From an uncultured Porphyromonadaceae bacterium (GTDB lineage: Bacteria > Bacteroidota > Bacteroidia > Bacteroidales > Muribaculaceae): a stretch of 14,510 nucleotides of DNA. The translations under genes were made by a program, and so were the position numbers. The stretch lies in contig UQGP01000050.1 in NCBI GenBank assembly GCA_900540625.1, positions 1 through 14,510 of the forward strand, written 5' to 3'. Below are positions 7,344 to 14,440 of this stretch, piece after piece. The notes under the pieces were generated by a model, which was not told where the DNA came from, made no database searches, and worked only from the letters and a program-made list of their open reading frames with translations. Each line of letters starts with the position of its first letter. The stretch's first letter is position 1.

Positions 7344-8025
7344 TAACCCTTACTTTCTCTTGGCACTGACTTTTGTCATTTACGGGTCGGCCCAACTTAT
7401 CCAGCGGCGGACACATTTTTCTTTGTTCAGTCCCATACTGGTGACCATCGCACTCATCATAGTTTTTCTGACGGCCTACGACATACCGTACGACACGTAT
7501 AATCAATACGGTAAGTATATCGAATTTTGGCTCAAGCCTGCCGTCGTAGCACTTGGCGTACCTTTATATAAACAGCTGTCTACCGTCAGGAAACAATTGC
7601 TACCAATCACCTTATCAGCCCTTGGCGGATGTATATCCGGCATCATCTCTGTCGTGATTGTGGCCGATTTGTGCGGAGCGTCACACGAAATAGTTATGTC
7701 TCTGGCCGCCAAATCCGTCACTACGCCTATTGCGATGGAGGTCACCGGATCGTTGGGCGGCATTCCATCGCTCACCGCTGCCGTGGTAGTCAGCGTGGGC
7801 ATCTTCGGCGGAATCATCGGATTCGGCGTAATGCGATGGTCGCACGTGCATAGTCCTATGGCACAAGGTCTTTCGATGGGTACTGCTGCTCACGCCGTAG
7901 GCTCGTCACGTGCCTTCGGTGTCAGCGACCGTTATGGCGCTTTCGCCAGTCTCGGCCTGACACTCAACGGCATTTTCACCGCCATCCTCACCCCATCGAT
8001 ACTGCACATCATCGGCTATTTCTAA
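7330..8025 (+). CDS. lrgB: LrgB family membrane protein
   Basis: LrgB-family proteins act with LrgA-type partners in the inner membrane as a putative transporter or murein hydrolase regulator. The ATG at 7330 overlaps the lrgA end by 14 bp and gives 231 residues, the normal length. The frame is open further upstream, but that part lies within lrgA and is not LrgB-like. The C-terminal half contains the family signature: AAKSVTTPIAMEVTGSLGG, then VSVGIFGGIIGFGV, then GTAAHAVGSSRAFG, then a hydrophobic end. Several hydrophobic segments span the whole length. The overlap with lrgA suggests translational coupling from the single upstream promoter. The gene ends 68 bp from the convergent radC-like gene, with no clear terminator between them. 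Confidence 0.93.
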   Translation: MEYINNPYFLLALTFVIYGSAQLIQRRTHFSLFSPILVTIALIIVFLTAYDIPYDTYNQYGKYIEFWLKPAVVALGVPLYKQLSTVRKQLLPITLSALGGCISGIISVVIVADLCGASHEIVMSLAAKSVTTPIAMEVTGSLGGIPSLTAAVVVSVGIFGGIIGFGVMRWSHVHSPMAQGLSMGTAAHAVGSSRAFGVSDRYGAFASLGLTLNGIFTAILTPSILHIIGYF

Positions 8026-8093
8026 GATACATACCGGACAATGCTTCTAAGTTGAGTGCAACGAGCACATCCGCCACGCTGCCGGGTACCTTC

Positions 8094-8831
8094 TTATGGC
8101 ATCCGGCCATTATCGTGATATGAATAGTAACCACCATCGGTAACGATGAGATGGTCGTTGACACTTATGTCAAAGAGGGCCATTGCGTCCTTAATCTTAC
8201 GTGTAATGGCATCGTCTTGCACGCTCGGCATCGTATTGCCGGACGGATGATTGTGGAACATAATAACTGCCGAAGCGCATGTATCGAGAGCGGCACGCAC
8301 TGCTATCTTTACATCGACAACCGTAGCGCTGAGGCCGCCAACACCGAGGCGTACACTCTTAAGGGGCATTAAAGACCTATTAAGCAGTAGTAGCCAAAAT
8401 TCTTCATGATCAAGCCCCAGAAATACCGGAGCCATTTTTCGAAAAGCCAGTTCGGAGGTACAGATTTTTTCTTTTTGCCGTTCGACACAATCGGCACGCG
8501 ACCGCTCGCCCAAGTGCAAGGCGGCCAATAGTGTCACTGCCTTGGCTTGACCTATCCCTTTGTATCGTTTGACTATTTGTTGTGGCGTCATACGCGTGAG
8601 CATTGACAGGTGTCCTTCGTTGTCTCTAAGGATATCCTCGGAGAGCTCGAGCACCGATTTGCCCTTAATGCCCGTGGAGAATATTATGGCCATAAGCTCG
8701 GCATCCGTCAAGGCATCAAATCCTTGTGCGATAGCTTTTTCACGCGGCTTCTGTTCGGACGGAAGGTCGCGTATCAATACGGGGGGCTGCTTGCTATTTT
8801 CCACGGCGCATTTCGATTTCACGGTTGACAT
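8094..8831 (-). CDS. radC: RadC-like JAB/MPN domain protein
   Basis: This 245-residue protein matches the RadC family. It has the N-terminal RDLPSEQKPREKAIAQG and ALTDAELMAIIFSTG segment, a helix-hairpin-helix region around KRYKGIGQAKA, and a C-terminal JAB1/MPN metalloprotease-like domain. The metal site HNHPSGNTMPSVQDD keeps the His-x-His and downstream Asp pattern (about H193, H195, D206), and acidic residues in DHEEFWLLLLN precede it. Despite the name, a DNA-repair role for RadC has not held up well, and its true function is open. I prefer the ATG at 8831. A GTG at 8840 adds three residues. Either start lies inside the 3' end of the glycosyltransferase gene (38 or 47 bp overlap), and no later start would keep the conserved RDLP segment, so the overlap is real and suggests coupling. 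Confidence 0.93.
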   Translation of the reverse strand: MSTVKSKCAVENSKQPPVLIRDLPSEQKPREKAIAQGFDALTDAELMAIIFSTGIKGKSVLELSEDILRDNEGHLSMLTRMTPQQIVKRYKGIGQAKAVTLLAALHLGERSRADCVERQKEKICTSELAFRKMAPVFLGLDHEEFWLLLLNRSLMPLKSVRLGVGGLSATVVDVKIAVRAALDTCASAVIMFHNHPSGNTMPSVQDDAITRKIKDAMALFDISVNDHLIVTDGGYYSYHDNGRMP

Positions 8832-9792
8832 CGCGACCACGACGCAGTATTATCTTGGTGAAATAAGCTCGTATAAAGCCTACTCCATAGCCGCCAAGCT
8901 GGATAACGGCGGCAGGCACTGCCTTGGCCGCTATCACTACCGAGCGCGTGGCCGCCAGAGCCATCGTAAACACGGCAACGAGGTATATTCCTATGGGCAA
9001 AAGCCACCACGGCGAAACCGTAATAGCAAGGACAACCATAATCACGGCCAATAGTACTGCCACTGCCGGGAGGGTATGCACAGCTTTGAGCGAATCGGGA
9101 TATAGAAGTTTGAGCGTAATGCGGGACATTCCGAATACGTATACCTGCCGCAAAAATTTACGAAAATCGACCCTACGCTTGTGCCATACGGGGGCATCAG
9201 CAATAAGCGATGTAGCAAATCCTGCACGGGCTATGCGCTTGCTCATGTCTATATCCTCGGAAAACATTTCACGGAAACCTCCTACAACCTCGTAAACACG
9301 ACGCGAAAAGCCCATATTGAAAGTTCGCGGAGTGAACTTCTCGAGCGCAACCTTTCCGCCGCGTATTCCTCCGGTGGTGAGGAAGGAGGTCATCGTGTAG
9401 TTTATGGCTTTCTGCGTAGTTGTGAAGGACGAATGTGCGGCATCCGGTCCGCCGTAACAGTCGGTAGGATGCTCGGCGAGAACTTTGGATACCGTCTCGA
9501 AGTATTCCGGCGGGATCACACAATCGCTGTCAAAGAAAACAAAGTAGTCGCCCTTGGCGCGTTCCATACCGTAGTTACGGGCTATCGAACGGCCTTCATT
9601 GTCTTTGTAAAAGTACTTGACATCGAGGCCGGCGGCACGCGCTTCGTCGCACTGCCGACTGCAAGGTACCGTTGAACCGTCTTCAACAATAATCACTTCG
9701 AAGTTGCGGGCGCGTTGCGCCAGCAGGCTGTCAAGCAAATCGCGGACTTCGTCCGGACGATTGTATACCGGGATGATGACGGAGAATAGCAT
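8794..9792 (-). CDS. Family 2 glycosyltransferase with membrane tail
   Basis: The N-terminal 220 residues form a GT-A (GT2) domain that would transfer a sugar from a nucleotide donor onto a lipid-linked or surface glycan. The start is FSVIIPVYNRP, followed by VEDGS at 36-40, the metal-binding DSD at 88-90 within FFDSDCVIPPEYF, and an acidic SED at 178-180 followed by a basic stretch typical of the acceptor side. The last third contains hydrophobic segments near 241-259, 261-280 and 286-308, so the enzyme is anchored in the inner membrane with its catalytic domain in the cytoplasm. Acceptor and sugar cannot be told from sequence. It is not in a polysaccharide cluster. Its 3' end overlaps the radC-like gene, and the two are probably co-transcribed. 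Confidence 0.92.
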   Translation of the reverse strand: MLFSVIIPVYNRPDEVRDLLDSLLAQRARNFEVIIVEDGSTVPCSRQCDEARAAGLDVKYFYKDNEGRSIARNYGMERAKGDYFVFFDSDCVIPPEYFETVSKVLAEHPTDCYGGPDAAHSSFTTTQKAINYTMTSFLTTGGIRGGKVALEKFTPRTFNMGFSRRVYEVVGGFREMFSEDIDMSKRIARAGFATSLIADAPVWHKRRVDFRKFLRQVYVFGMSRITLKLLYPDSLKAVHTLPAVAVLLAVIMVVLAITVSPWWLLPIGIYLVAVFTMALAATRSVVIAAKAVPAAVIQLGGYGVGFIRAYFTKIILRRGRDVNREIEMRRGK

Positions 9793-9941
9793 TATTGGCT
9801 GTTATTATGTGTTTGGATTTGGCTTCTGATTTGGAATACAGTGTGTATCATGCGGTGGTGAGACTTGGAATACGGCGGCGAAGAAATTTTATTGCAACAA
9901 CGCTCAAGATTTAGTATCTTTAATATCTGTTTCACCGAATT
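9793..9941. other. Intergenic region upstream of the glycosyltransferase
   Basis: These 149 bp lie between nspC and the glycosyltransferase, both on the minus strand. They contain a 9-bp direct repeat TTGGAATAC (9831-9839 and 9865-9873) and, on the opposite strand, a promoter-like TATCTTTA at 9915-9922. I see no clear minus-strand promoter for the glycosyltransferase and no strong terminator for nspC. Confidence 0.5.
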
Positions 9942-11075
9942 TTACGACATTCTATTTTTGTAATCTTCGTAGGTATAACGTCGCATATAGTGACATTGAC
10001 CGGCGTGGTCGCATAAGACAATATCGGGATGGTGTATACCATTGAACATCGTAGTTTTAACGTTGGTATAATGATTCATATCTTCAAATGTCAGGCGCAT
10101 CCCCGGGCGCAGAAGCTCGGCAAAGTACCAATCACCTATGAAGTCACCGCTAAGGCACGAGTTACCTCCGAGTCTGTAGGCGATGGTGTGTCCCGGTTGT
10201 TCGGGCACGCTTTCGCTTACTATCGGCTGATAAGGCATTTCGAGTGTATCGGGCATATGACATGCGAAGGATACGTCCATAATGGCGGTATTGACACCGT
10301 CGTGGCTTACTACATCCACCACACTACTTATGAGATCACCGGTACGCCACATAAAGGCACTACCCGGCTCGAGTATAACTTGCAGATGCGGATATCGACG
10401 GCGAAAGTCCTTGAGTATTTTTATAAGGTGTTCAGTGTCATAGCCTTGGCGTGTCATCAGGTGCCCACCGCCCATATTAACCCACTTGACTTGCGACAGT
10501 AGATGCCCGAATTGTTTTTCGAAAGCGTCAAGGGCCTTGGCCAAGTCGTAAGACGAAGACTCGCACAATGCGTGAAAGTGCAGCCCCTCAATACCTTCGG
10601 GAAGGGTATCGCCAATTTCAGAGGCACTGACACCGAAACGACTACCCGGGAGCGCCGGATTATATATATCCGTATCAATGACCGAGCAATGAGGATTGAC
10701 ACGCAAGCCCGCTCCGGCACCGATACCGCGCAGACGTGCGCCATAGCGTTCCCATTGGCTTAGCGAATTAAAGGTGATATGTGTGCAACTGCGTGCATAT
10801 TCGTCAATGGTGTCGTCTGTATATGCCGGCGAGTAGGCATGCACATTATCGGTAAGGTATTCGCGTCCCAAGCGCAGCTCGTTGATACTGCTGGCAGTAC
10901 AACCGAAACCGTATTCGCGGACAATATCGAAGGTACGCCATAGGGCGTTGGCTTTAAAGGCCATAATAATTTCGACACCGGCACGTGCAGCCACATCTGC
11001 TATCAAATCAAGGTTGCGGCGTATACGGTCTTCGTAGACTATATAGAAGGGAGTGGGCAGTTGGTCTATGGTCAT
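9942..11075 (-). CDS. nspC: Carboxynorspermidine decarboxylase NspC
   Basis: NspC is a PLP enzyme of the alanine racemase-like fold III group that decarboxylates carboxynorspermidine or carboxyspermidine to norspermidine or spermidine. This is the alternative polyamine route common in Bacteroidetes. The 377-residue length is normal. K41 in MAFKANALW is the expected Schiff-base lysine. Other landmarks are HFHALCESSSYD, the glycine-rich WVNMGGGHLMTR, EPGSAF, and the active-site cysteine motif CLSGDFIGDW with C307. The N-terminal LPTPFYIVYEDRI is typical of the family. Its upstream partner, carboxy(nor)spermidine dehydrogenase, is not adjacent, so the pathway genes are split. A near-palindrome lies about 37 bp before the start codon. 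The family assignment is firm; whether the main product is spermidine or norspermidine is not visible. Confidence 0.95.
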   Translation of the reverse strand: MTIDQLPTPFYIVYEDRIRRNLDLIADVAARAGVEIIMAFKANALWRTFDIVREYGFGCTASSINELRLGREYLTDNVHAYSPAYTDDTIDEYARSCTHITFNSLSQWERYGARLRGIGAGAGLRVNPHCSVIDTDIYNPALPGSRFGVSASEIGDTLPEGIEGLHFHALCESSSYDLAKALDAFEKQFGHLLSQVKWVNMGGGHLMTRQGYDTEHLIKILKDFRRRYPHLQVILEPGSAFMWRTGDLISSVVDVVSHDGVNTAIMDVSFACHMPDTLEMPYQPIVSESVPEQPGHTIAYRLGGNSCLSGDFIGDWYFAELLRPGMRLTFEDMNHYTNVKTTMFNGIHHPDIVLCDHAGQCHYMRRYTYEDYKNRMS

Positions 11076-11111
11076 TGGAATATGTTGCAGTGAGATTGTC
11101 TGTATTTGATT

Positions 11112-11129
11112 ATTCTATAGCTACAGAAT
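11112..11129. promoter_or_regulatory. 18-bp near-palindrome ATTCTATAG/CTACAGAAT upstream of nspC
   Basis: The two 9-bp arms are complementary at eight of nine positions with no spacer, the shape of a dimeric repressor or activator site. It lies 37-54 bp before the nspC start codon in the AT-rich gap after the helicase gene, and so could control nspC. No regulator family is recognisable from the half-site alone. Confidence 0.35.
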
Positions 11130-11158
11130 GTATTATCATATATTATATAAAGTATTGC

Positions 11159-13447
11159 TCAAAGTATAGTGAAGCGTGCAAAAGCCAGCATCAGTATCTT
11201 GGTTTCGCCTGTGTCGAAGCGCACTTTTATGCGTGCTCCGCCGGGATTATTGCCGTCCACTTCGGTGATTGTACCCTTGCCGAAACGGCTGTGCCGTATA
11301 TCCATTCCTACGGAGAGCTGAGAGGCATGGAATGTGGATTCGCCGGGTGTGGCAGCAGGGGCCTGAGGCTGCCTGGAAGATGTCGGCGCTTTACGGGTGA
11401 GCCACGTCTTCACACGTTGTGTATGTACCCGGTTGCTCTCGGCAATCTCCGATCCGGAGGGGAAGGACAGATATTGTGAATCAATATCTTTAAGGAATGG
11501 CGAGGAGGAGGTGAATTCCGTAACACCGTTACGAAAACGCGAGGTGGCGTACGAGAGCATACAGTAACGTTTTGCGCGGGTAATGGCCACGTAGAGCAAG
11601 CGGCGTTCTTCTTCTATAGCTGCCGGCGAGTCTTTGCTCATCATCGACGGCAGAAGGTCGTCTTCAACGCCCACAACAAATACATTGCCGTACTCCAAGC
11701 CTTTGGCGGCATGTATTGTCATAAGCGTCACCTTGGGCGTGTCCGCATCTGCCTCGTCCGTATCGGCATCCGTGGCCAAAGATGCTTGAGCCATATATTC
11801 GGGCATAGTACCTTCGCCAAGACCATGCTCTTGTTGTGATTGTACAAAAGCCTTAACATCGTTGGTGAGTTCTTCGAGGTTCTCGCGCTTGGTGATGCTC
11901 TCGGGTGTATTATCCGATTTATACTCGTCCATCATGTGGGTCAGACTTAGCATTCTGTCGGATATGACATCAGCGGCAGTTCCGGTAGTCACCATACCAT
12001 TAAGCTCGGTAACGATGTCCTCAAATGCGTGCAGACGGCGTTGCGTACCGGCATTAATATTGAGTCCGTATTGGAGGGGCGCCTTAACCACGGCCCATAA
12101 GGACACTTCGTGCACGGCCGCCGCCGCAAGAATCTTTTTAAGCGTTGTGTCACCTATGCCGCGCGCCGGGAAGTTGATGACGCGTTTCAGCGATTCTTCG
12201 TCATCAGGGTTCATCGCCAGACGGAAGTACGCCAAAGCATCCTTGACTTCTTTGCGCTGATAGAAGGATAGTCCGCCGTAGATGCGGTATGGAATGTTGC
12301 GCTTGCGTAGCGACTCTTCAAGTATACGACTTTGTGCATTGGTACGATAAAGAATGGCAAAGTCTTCGTAAGAGTCGCCCGAGGACATTTTGAGCTGAGA
12401 CAGTCGATTGGTGACCAAAAAACTTTCCTCGTAGTCGCTGTAACTGCGCACTACTTCGATACGAGACCCTACCCCGTTTTCTGAATAAACGTTCTTGGGT
12501 ATCTGCATCTTATTCTTGGCTATCAGGCTCCCGGCAGCATTTATAATATTCTGGCTGGAACGGTAGTTGCGTTCCAGTTTGAAGGTTTTGATAGTGGGGA
12601 ATGTGCGTTGGAGATTGAGAATATTGACGATATTGGCGCCACGGAACGAGTATATGCTCTGTGCGTCATCGCCCACAACACACAACCCCGGGTTGTCGGG
12701 GCACAGTTGCGACACAATCATGTGCTGCGCGAAGTTGGTGTCCTGATATTCGTCGACGAGTATGTAGCGATAGAACTCTTGGTAATGACGTCGCACATCC
12801 GGATGCTCGCGCAACAGAATATTGGTATAGTATAGCAAGTCGTCAAAGTCGAGGGCATCGGCACGACGACACCGCGCACAGTACGCTGCATAAATTTCGC
12901 CCAAGCGCGGCATGTTGCGGGCAGCGTTGACGCACTGTATACCAGCATCTACGGCATACTGTTCGGGCGAAAGCATATCATTCTTGGCGTTGGATATAGT
13001 GGCAGCCACGGCTTGCGGCTTGTAGACCTTCTCGTCAAGACTCAGGGTTTTGATGATGGTCTTTACCAGATTACGACTATCGGAAGCATCGTAGATAGTG
13101 TAATTACTATTGATACCCAGCAGTTTGGCATTGGAGCGCAACATCCGAGCAAACACGGAGTGGAATGTACCCATAAGGATACGCGAGGCTGCCTTGGTTC
13201 CGACCAGAGTGGTGATACGTTCTCGCATCTCTCGTGCGGCCTTGTTTGTGAAAGTGAGCGCCATTATACGCCACGGCTCGTATCCGTGTGCCAATAAGTG
13301 CACAATCTTATAGGCAAGCACACGAGTCTTGCCCGAGCCGGCACCGGCAATGACAAGTTGCGGTCCTTCGGTATACAGCACTGCCGCCCGCTGTTGCTCG
13401 TTGAGTTGAGACAGATAGTCCGGGGTATCTGTTTGCGTGTCGCCCAT
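11159..13447 (-). CDS. UvrD/PcrA-type superfamily 1 DNA helicase
   Basis: This 762-residue ATP-dependent 3'-5' helicase would unwind DNA during nucleotide excision and mismatch repair and clear replication conflicts. The SF1A motifs occur in order: Walker A AGAGSGKT (K40), TFTNKAAREM near 65-74, motif II VDEYQDT (231-237), motif III GDDAQSIYSFRG (259-270), motif IV LERNYRSS (291-298), motif V TLMTIHAAKGLEYGNVFVVG, and motif VI EERRLLYVAITRAKR. The last 50 residues (VGMDIRHSRFGKGTITEVDG onward) form the PcrA-type C-terminal domain that contacts RNA polymerase in studied homologues. The length is slightly above that of E. coli UvrD and normal for PcrA. Its ATG lies only 2 nt beyond the stop codon of the DUF4250 gene, so the two should be translated from one message. 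Confidence 0.96.
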   Translation of the reverse strand: MGDTQTDTPDYLSQLNEQQRAAVLYTEGPQLVIAGAGSGKTRVLAYKIVHLLAHGYEPWRIMALTFTNKAAREMRERITTLVGTKAASRILMGTFHSVFARMLRSNAKLLGINSNYTIYDASDSRNLVKTIIKTLSLDEKVYKPQAVAATISNAKNDMLSPEQYAVDAGIQCVNAARNMPRLGEIYAAYCARCRRADALDFDDLLYYTNILLREHPDVRRHYQEFYRYILVDEYQDTNFAQHMIVSQLCPDNPGLCVVGDDAQSIYSFRGANIVNILNLQRTFPTIKTFKLERNYRSSQNIINAAGSLIAKNKMQIPKNVYSENGVGSRIEVVRSYSDYEESFLVTNRLSQLKMSSGDSYEDFAILYRTNAQSRILEESLRKRNIPYRIYGGLSFYQRKEVKDALAYFRLAMNPDDEESLKRVINFPARGIGDTTLKKILAAAAVHEVSLWAVVKAPLQYGLNINAGTQRRLHAFEDIVTELNGMVTTGTAADVISDRMLSLTHMMDEYKSDNTPESITKRENLEELTNDVKAFVQSQQEHGLGEGTMPEYMAQASLATDADTDEADADTPKVTLMTIHAAKGLEYGNVFVVGVEDDLLPSMMSKDSPAAIEEERRLLYVAITRAKRYCMLSYATSRFRNGVTEFTSSSPFLKDIDSQYLSFPSGSEIAESNRVHTQRVKTWLTRKAPTSSRQPQAPAATPGESTFHASQLSVGMDIRHSRFGKGTITEVDGNNPGGARIKVRFDTGETKILMLAFARFTIL

Positions 13448-13449
13448 GT

Positions 13450-13650
13450 TTACCAGAATTTATTCAGCGAAGCGTTGTACTCAAATCCGGCCTGCGCAAG
13501 ACGCGCAACAAGTGCCTCGCGATCTATTCCTGTATCTTCGCATAATTCGTCAAGCGAGGCATAACGGTCGCGCAGCAATGTATTTATATAGCTCATCAGT
13601 ATCGCCGGGTCTTGCGGCAGTTCGTTGGATTCCATTGGCTGTAATGACAT
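13450..13650 (-). CDS. DUF4250 domain protein
   Basis: This 66-residue protein matches DUF4250: LPQDPAILMSYINTLLRDRY, then SLDELCEDTGIDREALVARL, then a C-terminal GFEYNASLNKFW. The middle looks like a small helix-turn-helix-type helical unit, suggesting nucleic-acid or protein contact, but no function is established that I know of. The protein is acidic with no signal peptide or membrane segment. It could start at Met1 or at Met6 (13635); the conserved part begins after both. It is immediately upstream of the UvrD/PcrA helicase gene with a 2-nt gap, implying translational coupling and perhaps a shared role. Confidence 0.85.
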   Translation of the reverse strand: MSLQPMESNELPQDPAILMSYINTLLRDRYASLDELCEDTGIDREALVARLAQAGFEYNASLNKFW

Positions 13651-13828
13651 ATTTATTTTTATTGGAGCGTACTATTGTTCTCCATCCCATTTCTATACAA
13701 AAGAGCATAATAAAACGAGCGCATACAGAAGATTGCCTGACGCAAACGAATAAGTGCCTTTTGCCAATGCGAAGTTAGTAATTTTATTTTAATTAAAGTA
13801 CGCCCTTTTGCCGTGTATGTGCTAATTT
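13651..13828. other. Promoter region of the DUF4250-helicase unit and junction
   Basis: This AT-rich gap holds a minus-strand -7-like box TAACTTCG (13770-13777, one mismatch from TAnnTTTG), placed about 120 bp before the DUF4250 start. No good -33 element accompanies it. A 9-bp direct repeat CCTTTTGCC lies on either side (13757-13765 and 13804-13812, 47 bp apart). The right edge may mark where conserved chromosome gives way to the decayed gene. Confidence 0.45.
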
Positions 13829-14338
13829 GTGCCGTACGTCTCCATGCAAGACCGCTTAAAAGTCGAGGCTGACACCCTCGCGCACACCGCCAATGTCGTC
13901 AAGGACGTACTCACCAAAAGCGAGACCAAGGCAGCAGCAGGAACGGCGGCGCAGGGAGGAATAGCAGGAAACGAGTTATCGCGGAAACAATATAAGGACA
14001 AAGCAATTCAAGTATTTGAGGTCAAGGCTGCAGACGTTCAAATGCCAAACGGCACAACCGCAAAACAATTAATAGTAAACGGTTGCACAATTGGACGGCG
14101 TTTCTTTAATGAGACTTTTTAAAAAAACCTGCGCAATAAAGAACTTCCGCTTGTTATGTGATTTGCTTCCGAAGTTGAGAAATGGATTGGAAAAGGACAA
14201 AGGATTGATAAAGAGAAAGGGCGGCATCACGCCCGCAATTTTAATGTATACAAGGTCAAACACAAAGGCCGGACAATTATATGCAAAACGATTGATTTGC
14301 CCGGCGAACCAATATACACAATGCGTCTACAAAAATAA
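13829..14338 (+). pseudogene. Decayed gene with two in-frame stops, possibly phage-derived
   Basis: One reading frame runs from about 13829 (GTG) or 13844 (ATG) to the TAA at 14336-14338 with coding-like composition, interrupted only by TAA at 14120-14122 and TGA at 14159-14161. Before the first stop it reads through QMPNGTTAKQLIVNGCTIG to FFNETF. Between the stops it reads KNLRNKELPLVM. After them it reads FASEVEKWIGKGQRIDKEKG, then VYKVKHKGRTIICKTIDLPG and ends MRLQK. The full frame would be about 165-170 codons. Both stops could arise by single substitutions (for example TCA to TAA and TGG to TGA). I do not recognise the family firmly. The tail resembles, from memory, C-terminal parts of Mu-like phage head-morphogenesis or nuclease-type proteins, which is a weak inference. 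The missing N-terminal part suggests a truncated remnant. Confidence 0.6.
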
Positions 14339-14402
14339 AAGATTGAGCGACAACCCGAATCTGCGCACCGAAGTGCCGATTTGTGAGTGTGGCTCAATCT
14401 TT
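14338..14402. terminator. Nested stem structure, terminator-like
   Basis: An 11-bp perfect inverted repeat (AAAGATTGAGC at 14338-14348 and GCTCAATCTTT at 14392-14402) encloses a second stem (CGAATC at 14356-14361 with GATTTG at 14378-14383, one G-U pair) and a third (GCAC, loop CGAA, GTGC at 14365-14376). It starts at the last base of the decayed gene's stop codon. On the minus strand the outer stem is followed by TTTTATTTTTG, as in an intrinsic terminator. On the plus strand only three T follow. It may be a terminator, a structured RNA or a mobile-element end. Confidence 0.5.
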
Positions 14403-14416
14403 GACTGCAAATTTAC

Positions 14417-14424
14417 TAACTTTG
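14417..14424 (+). promoter_or_regulatory. -7 box TAACTTTG before the last gene
   Basis: This octamer matches the Bacteroidetes -7 consensus TAnnTTTG fully. Transcription would start near 14431, leaving a very short leader (about 10 nt) before the ATG at 14441. The only TTTG upstream (14400-14403) is 13 bp away, too close for a -33 element, so the promoter may need an activator or be partial. Confidence 0.5.
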
Positions 14425-14440
14425 CGTAAAACAGCAAAAT

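Noticed and set aside
8026..8093. Small hairpin GTGC-AACGA-GCAC between lrgB and the radC-like gene as a terminator
   Set aside because: A four-pair stem with no T-run on either side is too weak to call.
10029..10502. A 157-codon plus-strand frame inside nspC
   Set aside because: It is antisense to a complete and well-identified enzyme gene. The promoter-like sequence upstream does not make it a gene, since its translation shows no domain.
14069..14263. A 64-codon minus-strand frame over the decayed gene
   Set aside because: It is a low-complexity Phe and Leu rich shadow of the AT-rich plus-strand sequence, with no promoter or family resemblance.
14091..14429. A 112-codon plus-strand frame at the right end
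   Set aside because: It begins with TTG, overlaps the decayed gene in another frame and runs through the stem structure. The frame with the two stops has far more protein-like sequence.
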